A stretch of DNA of 64,000 nucleotides, taken from NCBI GenBank assembly GCA_026874595.1, contig CM049312.1, forward strand, positions 51,589,429 to 51,653,428, given 5' to 3'. Under the pieces are notes generated by a model. It was not told the origin of the DNA. It saw nothing but the letters and a program-made list of their open reading frames with translations, and ran no database searches. Source of the DNA: Sipunculus nudus (taxonomy: Eukaryota; Annelida; Sipuncula; Golfingiida; Sipunculidae). Every line of letters starts with the position of its first letter. Within the stretch, counting starts at the first letter, position 1. The position numbers and the translations under genes are program-made. This document shows positions 34,661 to 45,580 of the stretch, piece by piece.

Positions 34661-35250
34661 TTGTTATTGTTTTCACTGTATTTCCTTAATTGTAACGCTG
34701 TTTCCACTCCAATATACAAAAACTTTCCTTAAAAAAGTAATTTAAGTGTAATCCAGAAGATGCCATGTTGTGTTAATGTAGCATTTTTAAAGAAATTAAT
34801 TTTCTTTTAAATGATTTTAAGAGATATAATTGAACCCATCAGTATGCTTAAATTTATAAAATATGAAGCACATTATGGATAAATAAAGACACAATTGAAA
34901 ATTGTGAAATCTAAATCAAGTATTATTTTTAGATATTTATTGTTTTGCAGATTTAAAAGATATATTTTTGTGGTAAAAAATAAATAAACATTTGTATGCA
35001 TGGTGTGGTGTTATATGACAAGATTGAGATTTATGATGATGCAATTGAGAATTATGAATCAACTTTTATATTCAGATGTATCTGTTTTATTGGAAATGTA
35101 TAGAAATATAAACTTAAATTAAAAAAAAATTGATGTGATAAAAAAATTAGGATTTAATACAAACATTTGTTCATTATTTTCCTGCCACAGCAGAATTTGA
35201 GATCAGGCTTTGTTTGCCCTGTTTTATGTTGTTAATTAGTTATATTTCAT
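34661..35250 (+). repeat. Right part of the duplicated intergenic repeat (copy 1)
   Basis: Matches 37590-37860 in order ('tatttccttaattgtaa', 'tttccactccaatatacaaa', 'aatccagaagatgccatgtt'). Non-coding. Confidence 0.65.
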
Positions 35251-35964
35251 CTGTATACATTTCATAAAAAAATACAGTCAAGCCCTCTTATTGTCATGTC
35301 GGTGGTGCAGCAATAAATTATGATAATAACCGGGATGTGACATTATGCGGGCTTCAACATCGATGTCCTTTTGAGTCATAGAAGAAGCGTTATGTCTCTA
35401 ATGATATTAAATAAATCGTCTGTAAAAAGGGAACAGAAACATTTATGAATATTTTTATTGTACAACGGCATATCAAATTACGCTTACGCGCACCTGACGA
35501 TTTCTTTCCTGCAAGTTTTGTGCCGCATGCCGCAATAACTGACAAAAGTTCGACTTGCCAACAGAAAGATACGTAGCGTCTGGGTCATGGGGTCAAATGT
35601 CTGGAAATATGTGGCACAGTTATAACGTTATGCGTAGGCAAACTATTTTACTTGATAATTCTTTTCTTGACTATTGCGCTTTTTTTTCCGGATATCTTAT
35701 TAATGACACAAACTTCAATGATCTTCTTTATGATAGGACTGTTCGGGAAGAGGGCATCGTCATGCCATTGTAAACTTTCTGAAGTTTCGCCGCGTGTGAG
35801 GTTTTGGACCGGGTATCTCCTCCCGTGCTCACTAAACCTCCAGCTTTTCGCGGACCCTTAAAGGGGATTTCCAATCGTATGCTACGTTTAGAGCTCGCAT
35901 CACATCATCTCGGCGAAACATCACTGAGGTGTAAACCGCGGCCTTTCAAAGGCCAGGAGTTTAT
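35251..35964. other. Spacer, no gene recognised
   Basis: Frames at 35555-35995 show no domain. A short hairpin-like 'ggcctttcaaaggcc' lies at 35940-35954. Confidence 0.45.
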
Positions 35965-37244
35965 TTTTAGCTCAGCTGACTTTCAGTCATGCTGAGCTAT
36001 AGCTATCACTCTTTGTCCGTTGTCCGTCTGTCCGTCCGTCTGTCCGTTAACCTGGCACAAATCGTAACCGCTGGACTTAGAATCTTGTAACTTTACATTC
36101 TGAGAGGTCAATGAAAAATCTCCTTGGAAACCAGAAATTAGGTCTCTGTTACCAATATCCTTTGAGCTATGGGGCCCCAAAGTACCCCGCCAGAAAAGTA
36201 AAAAATTTCATACAAAAACTTCAATATCTCATTAACAGCTTGACTGATGGTCATGATTTTTGGCATACATATTGATCATGAGATGTTCCATCAGTTCCTG
36301 AGGACTGGAGGCGCCACCTGTATTTTTCGATTTTTTACGAATTTTTTTCTCTATTTTTGATACCTTTAAAAATGTGAACATCTGTTAACAAGGCACAAAT
36401 CGTAACGACTGGACCTAGAATCTTCATTCTCGACACACTGAGAGACCTATGGAAAGTCTCCATGGAAACCAGAAATTAGGTCTCTGTTACCCATATTCTT
36501 TGAGCTATGGGGCCCCAAAGTACCCCCCAGAAAAGTAAAAAATTTCATACAAAAACTTCAATATCTCATTAACTACTTGACTGATGGTCTTGATTTGTGG
36601 CATAACTATTGATCATGAGATGTGTCATCACTTCCTTCAGACTGGTGGCGCCACCTGTATCGTTGGATTTTTTATGAATTTTTTTCTCTATTTTTGAGAC
36701 CTTAAAGGATGCTGTCATCTGTTAGCGTGGCACAAATCGTAACGACTGGACCTAGAATCTTCATTCTTGACACACTGAGAGACCTATGAAAAGTCTCCAT
36801 GGAAACCAGAAATTAGGTCTCTGTTACCAATATCCATCGTGATATGGGGCCCCAAAGTACCCCCCCAGAGTAGTCAAAAATTTCATACAAAAACTTCAAT
36901 ATCTCAATAACTACATCACTGTAATAGATTCAATTAAACAAATTTGTAAACTACTGAAATGTCAACAGTTAATCAAAAAGCCAACTGATGATCATGGTAA
37001 TAGTACAGATCATTTGTTCACAAACTGCTCACATGCTTCAGTTTCAACATTAGGAAACACATGGTCAGGTCACAAAATATTATTTGAATCAATTTCTTGC
37101 TCATCAATACAAACCAATCATATAAACCAACCATGGCCTTTATTACCTCTTCCTCTTACACTTGATCTCCATTTGATATTATTTTAGATTTTTACCTTCA
37201 AGGTCAACTTCAGCTGAGCACAGTGACTCATAGGTCCCTTGTTT
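35965..37244 (+). mobile_element. Family S element with about three units
   Basis: Hairpin head at about 35968-36002, GTCCGTC block, then 337-bp-type units (landmark cacaaatcgtaac at about 36057, 36394, 36732). An AT-rich tail section follows, sharing 'ctcatcaatacaaa' and 'aaccatggc' with 40575-40620, and the terminal block CTTCAGCTGAGCACAGTGAC ... CTTGTT ends near 37244. It lies between the two copies of the intergenic duplication. Confidence 0.8.
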
Positions 37245-37900
37245 TTAATTATTGTCATAAATATAAAATCAGTACCATAAATTTTGCCCAACTTTGACCA
37301 AGGCACGTCTTTTTCCTGTATGTACTGTTGATGTAATTTTTACAGCATGTACATGTTAGTATTTGCTCTGTTTAAATCTGAAATGTTGTAAATCAAAGCT
37401 AAAAAATTAGGCCAGTTGTTGAATTTTTTTGGGGAGGCCTGATTGTAATCACTTGCATTGTTATGCCAGGGTACCTGATTTGTAATGGGTCACTGGGGGA
37501 GATCCCCTCTTGTCACAGTTGTACAATTATTCTGATATCATCACCCCCTCCGAACCCACCAACTGTTATGCAGTGACTGTAATTTTTTTAGCTGTATTTC
37601 CTTAATTGTAATGCTGTTTCCACTCCAATATACAAAACTTCTTCTTTAATTGTAATTCAAGGAGTAATCCAGAAGATGCCATGTTGTGGTAATGAAGCAT
37701 AGTTAAAAATAATCAGTCGTCTTTTAAATAATTGTTGACAAAATATAATTAAACCCATCAATATGAATAAATTGATAATATATAAGCCAAATTATGAATA
37801 AACTAAGGTGCAATGTAGAAAGTGAAATCTGAATCAATTTGTATTATTTATATATTTATTGTGATGTTATAAGATATTTTTTTAGCGAACCTGTGAGCTT
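37245..37900 (+). repeat. Duplicated intergenic repeat (copy 2, without family X insertion)
   Basis: Diverged copy of 32700-33131 plus 34661-34930. Positions 37570-37601 are the empty-site equivalent used to define the family X target duplication. Confidence 0.65.
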
Positions 37901-38829
37901 ATGCAGTGGCGCAGCGTCGTCCGTCCGTCGTCAGCTGTCCGCCGTCCAGGGCTGGCTTTCCGCAATCCATGGCTCTAAGTCAGAATCCGTCGGAGCTAGC
38001 AGCTCCAAATTAAATGTAAGAATTAGTCACATGTGGAACTTGGTGCTCTGGAGCTTATTATTTGGTATCTGCATTAATTTGGATTTATAGAGAAACAGCT
38101 TAAAAACCTTTAAAAATCTTCTTCTCTGAAACTGTCCAGCCAAATTGTCCAATATTTCACAGAAATGATCCCTAGAAAACAGTCTCTCTGAAGTTTGTTC
38201 TAATGGTTCCAGTTTGGAGATTTTTGGCTGAGTTACAGGAGGTTGAACTTAGTCATCTGTCCAAAAAAGCACACTAAAATTAAAATCTTAGAAACGGCAA
38301 GAGCTATAATCACCAAATTTTATACCAATATTTGTCACATATGTCATATCTGATTTTGAGGTATTGGTGGCGCCACCTACATTGATGTGTTTTTTACAAG
38401 TGAAAATGTAATTTTAAACTCTTCTAGCTTATACACTGATTTATGATGAAACTGTTACGCTGATTGGTTTAAACTTTACAAGAATTATTCTATGGTAGGG
38501 TTCTGCCAGTTTTATATGAATAGATTGGGTGAATACAGTTTTAAAAAGCATTGTAGCCAATTGAAAAAGGCTTTCAGTATTTGAAAACAGATTTGAAAAC
38601 ATGCTGAGTTTCAGCAGCCAAGTCAAGAGGTCACTCAGTACAAACAGGTGGGGTCCAGACATCACCATGGCAACTGACCTGGCTCTGGGGGGTGTCTAGA
38701 CAATGTGTCTAGATGTCTAGACACAGCGTCTAGACTTCTAGACACAATGTTTAGATGCAGAATTCCCAGATTATTGGAACTATATCTTTCAACTGTTTGA
38801 AAAAACTTGGTTTGCATATTAAGCAAATC
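37901..38829. other. Spacer with GTCCGTC-rich block and TCTAGA cluster
   Basis: A GTCCGTCCGTCGTC-type block at about 37914-37950 recalls the family S head but lacks the hairpin. Near 38366 is an isolated GGTGGCGCCACCTAC outside any recognised family. At 38689-38756 GTCTAGAC/TCTAGA recurs five or six times. No gene recognised. Confidence 0.5.
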
Positions 38830-39335
38830 GGGTTTATCGTCAGGTCACATGTGAACTGCTGCGCCCTCATTTTGGGTTGACCTCTGACCTTTCCTCGCTG
38901 CCCAGCATCCATTTGTGCATCTGTTTCCACACATAAACCTGCATATCTCCGGAACTGTATGACCAATCAGGCTAAAAATTTTGCACAAATGTAGCCCTTC
39001 GATGGCTTTATAACATACACTAAAAATTATGGCGCCACCTGCAACCATTTTTGCACAGCGTCCATCTGTTCCTCTGCCTTGGGATAAATTCACTCATATC
39101 TCAGCAGTGGTTTGACTTATCCACCTGAAATTTTGCAGGTTTATACATCCTGGACAATTTTCTCAATTTTATGACAGGTGGCACCACCTACATTCACGTT
39201 TAAGCTGCAGACATCCATGCTAATATGCAACACACCTCTCTCTATTCCCCTTGCCACTTAATCCATGCCCCACTTCACCCATCCAAATCTAATTTCTTGG
39301 GATACACAGTCGCTTGTCTACTACCCATATTCTAG
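38830..39335 (+). mobile_element. Family X element, 5'-truncated or diverged
   Basis: Shares 'ggtcacatgtgaactgctg', 'ctgacctttcctc', 'tttccacacataaacc' and the GCGCCACCTGCAACC block with the copy at 51898, and ends CATATTCTAG at 39335. The 5' hairpin is not recognisable. The repeat array is short (about one unit). Confidence 0.75.
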
Positions 39336-40557
39336 TTTTAAAATGTCCTGGCCTGAAACTTGCAGGTCCAAAATGTCCATTTTGCTGAAATCATAATGAC
39401 TAAGGTAGATATGCAACACTTAAAAGGATCAATATTAAATTTTAAAAATAAACCTCCATTCATACTCCCAAACTTTGCACAGGTGCGCATAAGGCCTGTA
39501 GGCCTTGTTTTGTAAAAAAATAAATACATTTGTATGCATAATATTGTGTTATATGACACAACGAGGGATATATGATCATGCAATTAAGATTCATGAATGA
39601 ATGTATATATTCAGATATATATGTTACATTGGAAAGCTATAAGTATTAATGCCTGAACTTAGAAAGTAACTTTATATTCAGATGTTTAATATTATCACCG
39701 GGATGTTTTGGTATATGTTGGTCTGTTGATAAATAGATGACATCCCAGTGATGTTGAATATATAGATGATTTATTGAAGAAGATTCTATAGAAAATGACA
39801 ATTACAAACTGGAGGTACTGGATCAACACTACTGTCGTTATCCCAACTGTGTGCAACTGGCCGTCCAAGCTAAGATGTTGATAAATCTGAGTTACTCTTA
39901 TATTCAGGTCCAAAAACTACCCCCTGGCTTCAGGCTGGTTCTCCCTTTAATATTTTCCATGTCTCAACAACAGTTTATACCACGAAGCTGAATTAACACT
40001 TATTACATAATGAATATATAATCAAACTTGAGATATGCCAATTAATTATTGTTCACCTGCCAACATGCCAATCAAACTGTCTTGAAATAGAACCCATTTC
40101 TCCTTAACAAACCATAAGAGGTTCTCTAAATGCATTCAATGCAAACTTCATACGGGGTGGGCTGACCTAAGATTCCACATTAATTAATGATAGATTTTGA
40201 TGAGGCTTGTGTATATGTGTGTTTAAGATGTAATTTCATATCATATTACTATCTGAAACACAACATAAAATGTTTACACAAATGAGGATCTAATGCAATC
40301 ATTTGTTCATTTTTTTTCCTGCCCAGCAGCAAGGGAGCTTAAGTGATCAGCTTTATGTCTACCTCTCAGTCTGTCTATTTTGAAATATTCAGCAATTACC
40401 AATCACCTTTTTTTCCTGTAAGCACTGTTGAATTAAATTTCAAGTCCTGTAAGTGTATGCAGATTGTTGTAACTAACCCCTCCCCCTAAACATCCTTGCA
40501 CCTGTGCACTGGGGACATATTGTTTTTATTGCAACTGTGTACATTTGATAAAATTTA
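39336..40557. other. AT-rich spacer with dispersed repeat pieces
   Basis: About 40298-40350 resembles 35168-35210 ('catttgttcatt' followed by 'tcctgcc'), so parts of the intergenic repeat continue here. No gene recognised. Confidence 0.4.
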
Positions 40558-40780
40558 ATAAAAACTTTCCTTACTCATCAATACAAATGTAGCATATGAG
40601 CCAACCATGGCTTATGTTACCTTTTCTTCTCAGACATCTCCATTTGTTATTATATTAGAATTTTATCTTCAAGGTCAACTTCAGCTGAGCACTGTGACCC
40701 ATGGGTCAATTGTTTCCATATGCTAGGATTATTCAACCCTGATAGACAGCTAAGTGCCATGACCCATGGGTCCCTTGTTA
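40558..40780 (+). repeat. Two family S-type tails in tandem
   Basis: The first tail (TTCAGCTGAGCACTGTGACC, then CATGGGTCAATTGTT) ends near 40714; the second (GACAGCTAAGTGCCATGACC, then CATGGGTCCCTTGTT) ends near 40779. The first is preceded by the same ~150-bp AT-rich tail section as the element ending at 37244. Confidence 0.65.
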
Positions 40781-41261
40781 TCACATGTTGAAATCCACCT
40801 AATGTTAATATTCAGCAGATCAGATACATTTATTATAGTTAACCTGCCACTTGACCATTCCAATTCAAAATCACATCGGACAGGTGATCATGTTGATCGG
40901 TAACTTATTAGCTCAGTATCTGTAAAGTTTGTATCCAGTGGTGCCATGACGATATATTCAGCTGGATATATAGACATATATTCAGGTCATTGTGAAGACA
41001 ATCAATGACAAATGATTAACAGGCATGACAGATTCTAATGAAACGTTGTTTATGTACAGTAATACAAATATGGCCAAAACAACATAGGTTACATGTTACA
41101 TTGTAATAAATACCCCATTGCATTATATAATCTGGTTGATTTGATCAGGAAAGACAGTGATATTAATATGCTATTTAGTTTATTAGGTTTCATTAATATT
41201 ACTGAACTGCATATTCAGATTAACATCAGGGTGTTCAAGTACTGTTTTTATATTTTTCAGG

Positions 41262-41480
41262 CTGACTCCCAAGTATGAACTGCAGCTTTGGACAGTTTAT
41301 ATCTGAGCAGTAAGACCCTAAGCTGGTTGCCCAAGTGTCGACATCAAAATCAGCCCAGAGTCACTTCATCATGGAGAAGCAACCCTCCTAAGATCGCCAG
41401 AGTCTGGATTAAGAAAGGGGACCAGCCTCAAGTTTTACCTACTGAACGTGGAAGCACAGATACAGTCCCCGAGTGAAAAG
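41262..41480 (+). other. Candidate exon upstream of the DNAJC30-like gene
   Basis: A good acceptor (tatatttttcag, ending at about 41261) opens a non-AT-rich stretch. One frame gives LTPKYELQLWTVYI then a stop; another stays open to 41476. A possible donor TTTAG|gtaaaa follows at about 41526, and a possible acceptor gaatttaag near 41587. It may be a 5' untranslated exon of the J-protein gene or the last exon of a neighbour. I do not recognise the peptide. Confidence 0.35.
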
Positions 41481-41622
41481 TGAAAATGAAAAAGATCATG
41501 ATTCTCATTTCTTGTTGCCTATTTAGGTAAAAGGTGAAAATTACAGTGCATTATATCCTTTTGGTATTTCTTCTGTTTGAATTTAAGACAACTCACATCG
41601 AGACAGCAGTTTACAGACTGTC

Positions 41623-42255
41623 ATGATGTTAGCTTCAGTTAGCAGAGCACAGTTGTGTGCTTTCACTAAAACCGTGCCACTGTACCATGTCACAGTGCGT
41701 GGATTTGCATCTGCAACTGCCACAAGTTATTATGATATTCTGGGTATCACACCAAAAGCATCTGAGAAACAGATTAAAGCTGCCTACTACAGACTGTCCA
41801 AGGTGCACCATCCAGACATCAGCAAAGACACAGCCGCATCGGATAACTTTGCTAAATTAAACGAGGCTTATGAGGTGCTGAGTAACACAAGGACGCGCAG
41901 AGAGTATGATCGTGGGATTCTGAACCCACTTGATATAAGGTCTGGCCATCAGGCCAGTCGGGTAGATATTGAATATAGTGAATTTGCAAGAAGAGGTCAA
42001 ACATTTGGACAAAAAAAGAAACCTCCAACTGGAAGGACACATATATACAATTTTGATGAATATTATCGAATGCATTATGATGATGTGAGAGTGAAACAGA
42101 AAACGGGTGATCTAAAGCGTGGCTTTAATGAAGAACTTCAGCAGGAAAAAGCTGTCAACCACAAGATTATGGTGGGCGTGCGTCTTATTAGTGGAGTCTG
42201 TGTGGCACTCTGCCTCAATGTGATATACGGAATTATACGTGGTCGTGATAACTGA
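41623..42255 (+). CDS. DNAJC30: DNAJC30-like mitochondrial J-domain protein
   Basis: A single-exon frame of 210 codons. Residues 1-30 are Arg/Ser/Ala-rich with no acidic residue, fitting a mitochondrial presequence. A J domain runs from about residue 36 (YYDILGI) to 96, with the Hsp70-stimulating HPD motif at 63-65 and the helix IV sequence NEAYEVLSN. The middle is basic and low in order. A hydrophobic segment at about 183-204 (VGVRLISGVCVALCLNVIYG) fits the single C-terminal membrane span of DNAJC30, followed by a short charged tail. The human protein, also intronless and of similar length, sits in the inner membrane and is linked to ATP synthase and complex I maintenance. The first ATG of an MM pair is chosen; the second differs by one residue. 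No frameshift seen. Confidence 0.92.
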   Translation: MMLASVSRAQLCAFTKTVPLYHVTVRGFASATATSYYDILGITPKASEKQIKAAYYRLSKVHHPDISKDTAASDNFAKLNEAYEVLSNTRTRREYDRGILNPLDIRSGHQASRVDIEYSEFARRGQTFGQKKKPPTGRTHIYNFDEYYRMHYDDVRVKQKTGDLKRGFNEELQQEKAVNHKIMVGVRLISGVCVALCLNVIYGIIRGRDN

Positions 42256-42428
42256 AATTACAAGTCTAGGCAAACCCAGATGGGCTCACTTAATTTTTGA
42301 CATCAAGAAGGCTATTTATTTTAGGAAATAATTAGTTTATCTAAGTGGGAGATAATTAAGGTTTATGCAGCGAGTTGTGTCACTCGCAGTAGAATGTGAT
42401 GATGAACTACCTCATGAATTGAAATTTT

Positions 42429-42434
42429 AATAAA
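42429..42434 (+). terminator. Polyadenylation signal for the DNAJC30-like gene
   Basis: AATAAA about 175 bp after the stop codon, followed by T-rich sequence. Position and spacing fit; no transcript evidence is available. Confidence 0.5.
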
Positions 42435-43026
42435 TTTACTAAGTATGTGATTTAGGTCTTTAATGTCCTTTTCACTGATTGTTCTTGTGGGGTCGGGCAG
42501 TTTATTCTTTTAACCATTATCAGCTAGAACAATCATGTTTGTGCTTTATTACTGAAGACCATACAATAGCTGCAGTCACAAAACTGTTAGCCCAGCTGTT
42601 CAGTATATTATGTTAAATCGCACATTAAACATATGTCATTGTTTTGATACTCCGTGTATAGTTTATCAGAGTATTCTAGCCGGCACAAATGTCATTAACA
42701 GATTATGATTTTTTTAAATTTCAATTTTAAGTAAAAAACCTACCCACATAGCTTATATTCAGAGGAATACTGTATAGAATATGATAATTAAATCTATTCC
42801 ACTTGATCTTGGATCATTATAGGGTTTTAATAAATGCACAAAACTGGTTGCGCCGCCTATGGTTTCTTAAGTTTCGGTAAAGGAACTCCTTTACATTGTA
42901 GGAACACACAAGTAGGCGTGAAAAATTTTTTAACAGCTTTTAAACAGTGGGGGCTTTGAGACAAAAGGCATTAATTTTGTCGTCATCTGGGTCACTTCGC
43001 TTACCTGGATGATTATTTTAGTCTTT
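42435..43026. other. Spacer
   Basis: No gene recognised. Confidence 0.45.
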
Positions 43027-43369
43027 TTAGGCCAAAAAATGAAAGGTATGGTTCTCAGGCACCGCCCGTATCAATTTTTAACCCCCGCATCAAAAAATTT
43101 TATTTTGATTTTCAATTCAAACTTATGAATTTTGTGCTGCAACCGCTCGGAAATTTCTTTCAAGGAGATAAAATCATACAATTTCCCTTTTTTATGTAGG
43201 GCTTTTACTTGTTTAGCAAAATAAATCTGTTATTATCATCCTTTTCCCTAATCGTTTATCATTTTTATCGAAACATACAAAAAAATTAAAAATAAAAAAA
43301 CCGCCCGCCCGCATTGATTTCTGAAAAAAGGTGCCCGAGAACCATACCTTTTTTTTTATTTTGGCCTAA
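43027..43369. mobile_element. MITE with long TIRs, copy 1
   Basis: Left end TTAGGCCAAAAAATGAAAGG then TATGGTTCTCAGGCACC; the right end is its inverse (GTGCCCGAGAACCATACC ... TTTTGGCCTAA). The interior includes ccgcccg blocks near both ends. A second copy lies at 59101-59437 in opposite orientation. Confidence 0.8.
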
Positions 43370-45480
43370 GGGTACTATTTTAGACTGAGAATTTTAATAA
43401 TTCCAACAAAGGAGCATCTGGTTTTACCTGTTTTCTCTTTGTGAATTCACTTGTTTACCCACTATTTGATCTTGTGTTTTAATTTGAGGACAGTTGTAAT
43501 GTAGGTCCACTATTCGTGTGTCACACATCAATAAAACTTAAAGGTTTCTGTTCCTCAGCCGAGGGCAGACCCCTTTCCCAACCTTCAACACAGACCTCTT
43601 TCTCGGACATTGTGATGATGGGAAATCTACCTCTTTAATCAGTGGTATGGTCTATCATCTTTAAAATCCAGTAACTGGTTACAAGAACATCGTCAATATT
43701 GCTGACCGAATAAACACATTGTGATAGCTATATTGATGGTGATATTATCAATGCTGTCTAACTGGTTCCCTAGGGCATCCGTCTGCGCCGTGGATTTGAT
43801 GAAATATTAGTATATATCTGATAAGGATATGTGTATGTGCAATTTAAACAGAAGTAATTTACGTTATGACAAATTTTGAGTTTAAAGTTTTGACGGTTCA
43901 GACTAAAGTGGTCCCGGCCGTCCCTTAATCCAAACAGCAAGAGGTTTGTTAACTGTAAACAGCCTCTGGTGGAAGGCGTTGTTTTTACCGTACACTGTGT
44001 GACATGCTGATAAAGGTAACAATACTTATTAGTGTTAAAGAAAAAATAAACTATTTAAGATGTAAATCTTTAGTGTGTTATGTTATATAGATTTTTGGAG
44101 TTGTCTCCAATCATTTTTCTATGATTGCACCACCGGCACTTGACTTAATGTTGGGGGGGGGGGGGGGGGGGGGGGGGGCTCCCAAACTGTCGTTTTTGAA
44201 TATCGTATCATTGTTCAATCTGGTTTTCCTGTTCTGAGTGCCTATTTTCCAAAAGTATAGAAACCATTTGACCGCTGAAAACGCCTAATATATAACTTTT
44301 TCACACATTTTGAAGCATCCCGCTTCCACTGGTATATCTGTAAAACGATGTACCAGAGATACTACTTTTTGGTGTCGCCTTGTAACATTCCGTTAACTTT
44401 TAGTGTCCCCGCAGTTTTTATTGTGTTTGCTTTCCTCTTGTTATCATATAATGGGGTGTAGACCTGCCGAAGGGAGGGAATGGGTTGGGCGCTTGCGAGG
44501 GGGCGAGTGTGTGAAAGTTATTCATATGCAACGGTATATGGTATAGGAATTGTTCATTGTCAGTCGTCTGTCTGTCCGACAGATTATGGTAATCTTAAAA
44601 AATATTAGCATAAGCAGGGTGAACTTAAAGCACTTATCAACAGTTATTTAAATAGTGATAAAAACTAACAATGATTGTAGAATACAAAGTTGTAAAAAAT
44701 ATATATTTTACAAGGAAGTGGATGTGACCCTATGGAAGTATAATTTATAACTATTTACCCCCATGTATTAAAATGGTCCAGCGTAGAAACAGCGAGTTCC
44801 TGATGAGGCGGATTTTTTTATGAGACCATAACATGTTGACCACTTACCACAATCCCCCCCCCTTCCAGCATATTTAATTTATAATTGAATTTATAAGTGT
44901 TTTAATTGAATTTAAATATAAAAAATAGTTTATTCCAGCACATCTAAAGCAGATACAGAATTTTTTTGAATTAATAAAAAAATTAGATAAATTCCCCAGG
45001 TGTTTTTTTTTTTTGTTTTGTGAGTTCAGTTTAAAAATTCCGATTTTACAGAGTATTTAATTTTGAAACCCTCGCAAATCGCTTCATTTTTTTTCGCTTT
45101 CCTAAATAAATCCTTCCAATTAAGTTTAGGAGAATTAAAAAAACTTTTTGTTGACATATTAACAACTACATATGTCAAAGATGGTATGTTTCGGACGAGT
45201 AATAACGGGGGAATAACGCTATTAAAGTTGTGGAGTTCAGGTGAAATTAAGTTTTAAGAAAATGGCCAAAAACTACATTCAAAAAGATAATTTGGTCTAT
45301 ACAGGTAATTAAGCACAACAACATGTTGACAGTCACATTAATTTGGACATGACAGTAGTTCTTAAAAAACCATGCCATAATATCATGGATTAGTTGACTA
45401 TTTTGCTTCAAAAACGAATTAAAACGAAAGTTTATCACGTCACAAAAGCGACCTGTCAAACACCACATGTCCTGGATGCA
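43370..45480. other. AT-rich spacer with a G run
   Basis: Contains a G homopolymer at 44153-44178. No gene recognised on either strand. Confidence 0.45.
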
Positions 45481-45494
45481 TGTGGCCGAGCTTA

Positions 45495-45580
45495 CAGTAT
45501 TGGCCGAGTGTCAAGGTGGGCTGAGTACCCGAAAGCCGTGACCGGCGCTTGAACATGTGCGCCGGTTCTAATCCGCGTGT
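45495..45580 (+). repeat. tRNA-like sequence (SINE head or tRNA pseudogene)
   Basis: A-box-like TGGCCGAGTGTCAAGG (45500-45515) and a good B box GGTTCTAATCC (45563-45573) are spaced as in type II (Leu/Ser) tRNAs with a long variable arm. The TψC arm CGCCGGTTCTAATCCGCG pairs imperfectly and no proper acceptor stem is seen, so it is not a functional tRNA. GTGGCCGAG also occurs just upstream at 45482. A tRNA-derived SINE is the likeliest reading. Confidence 0.5.
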
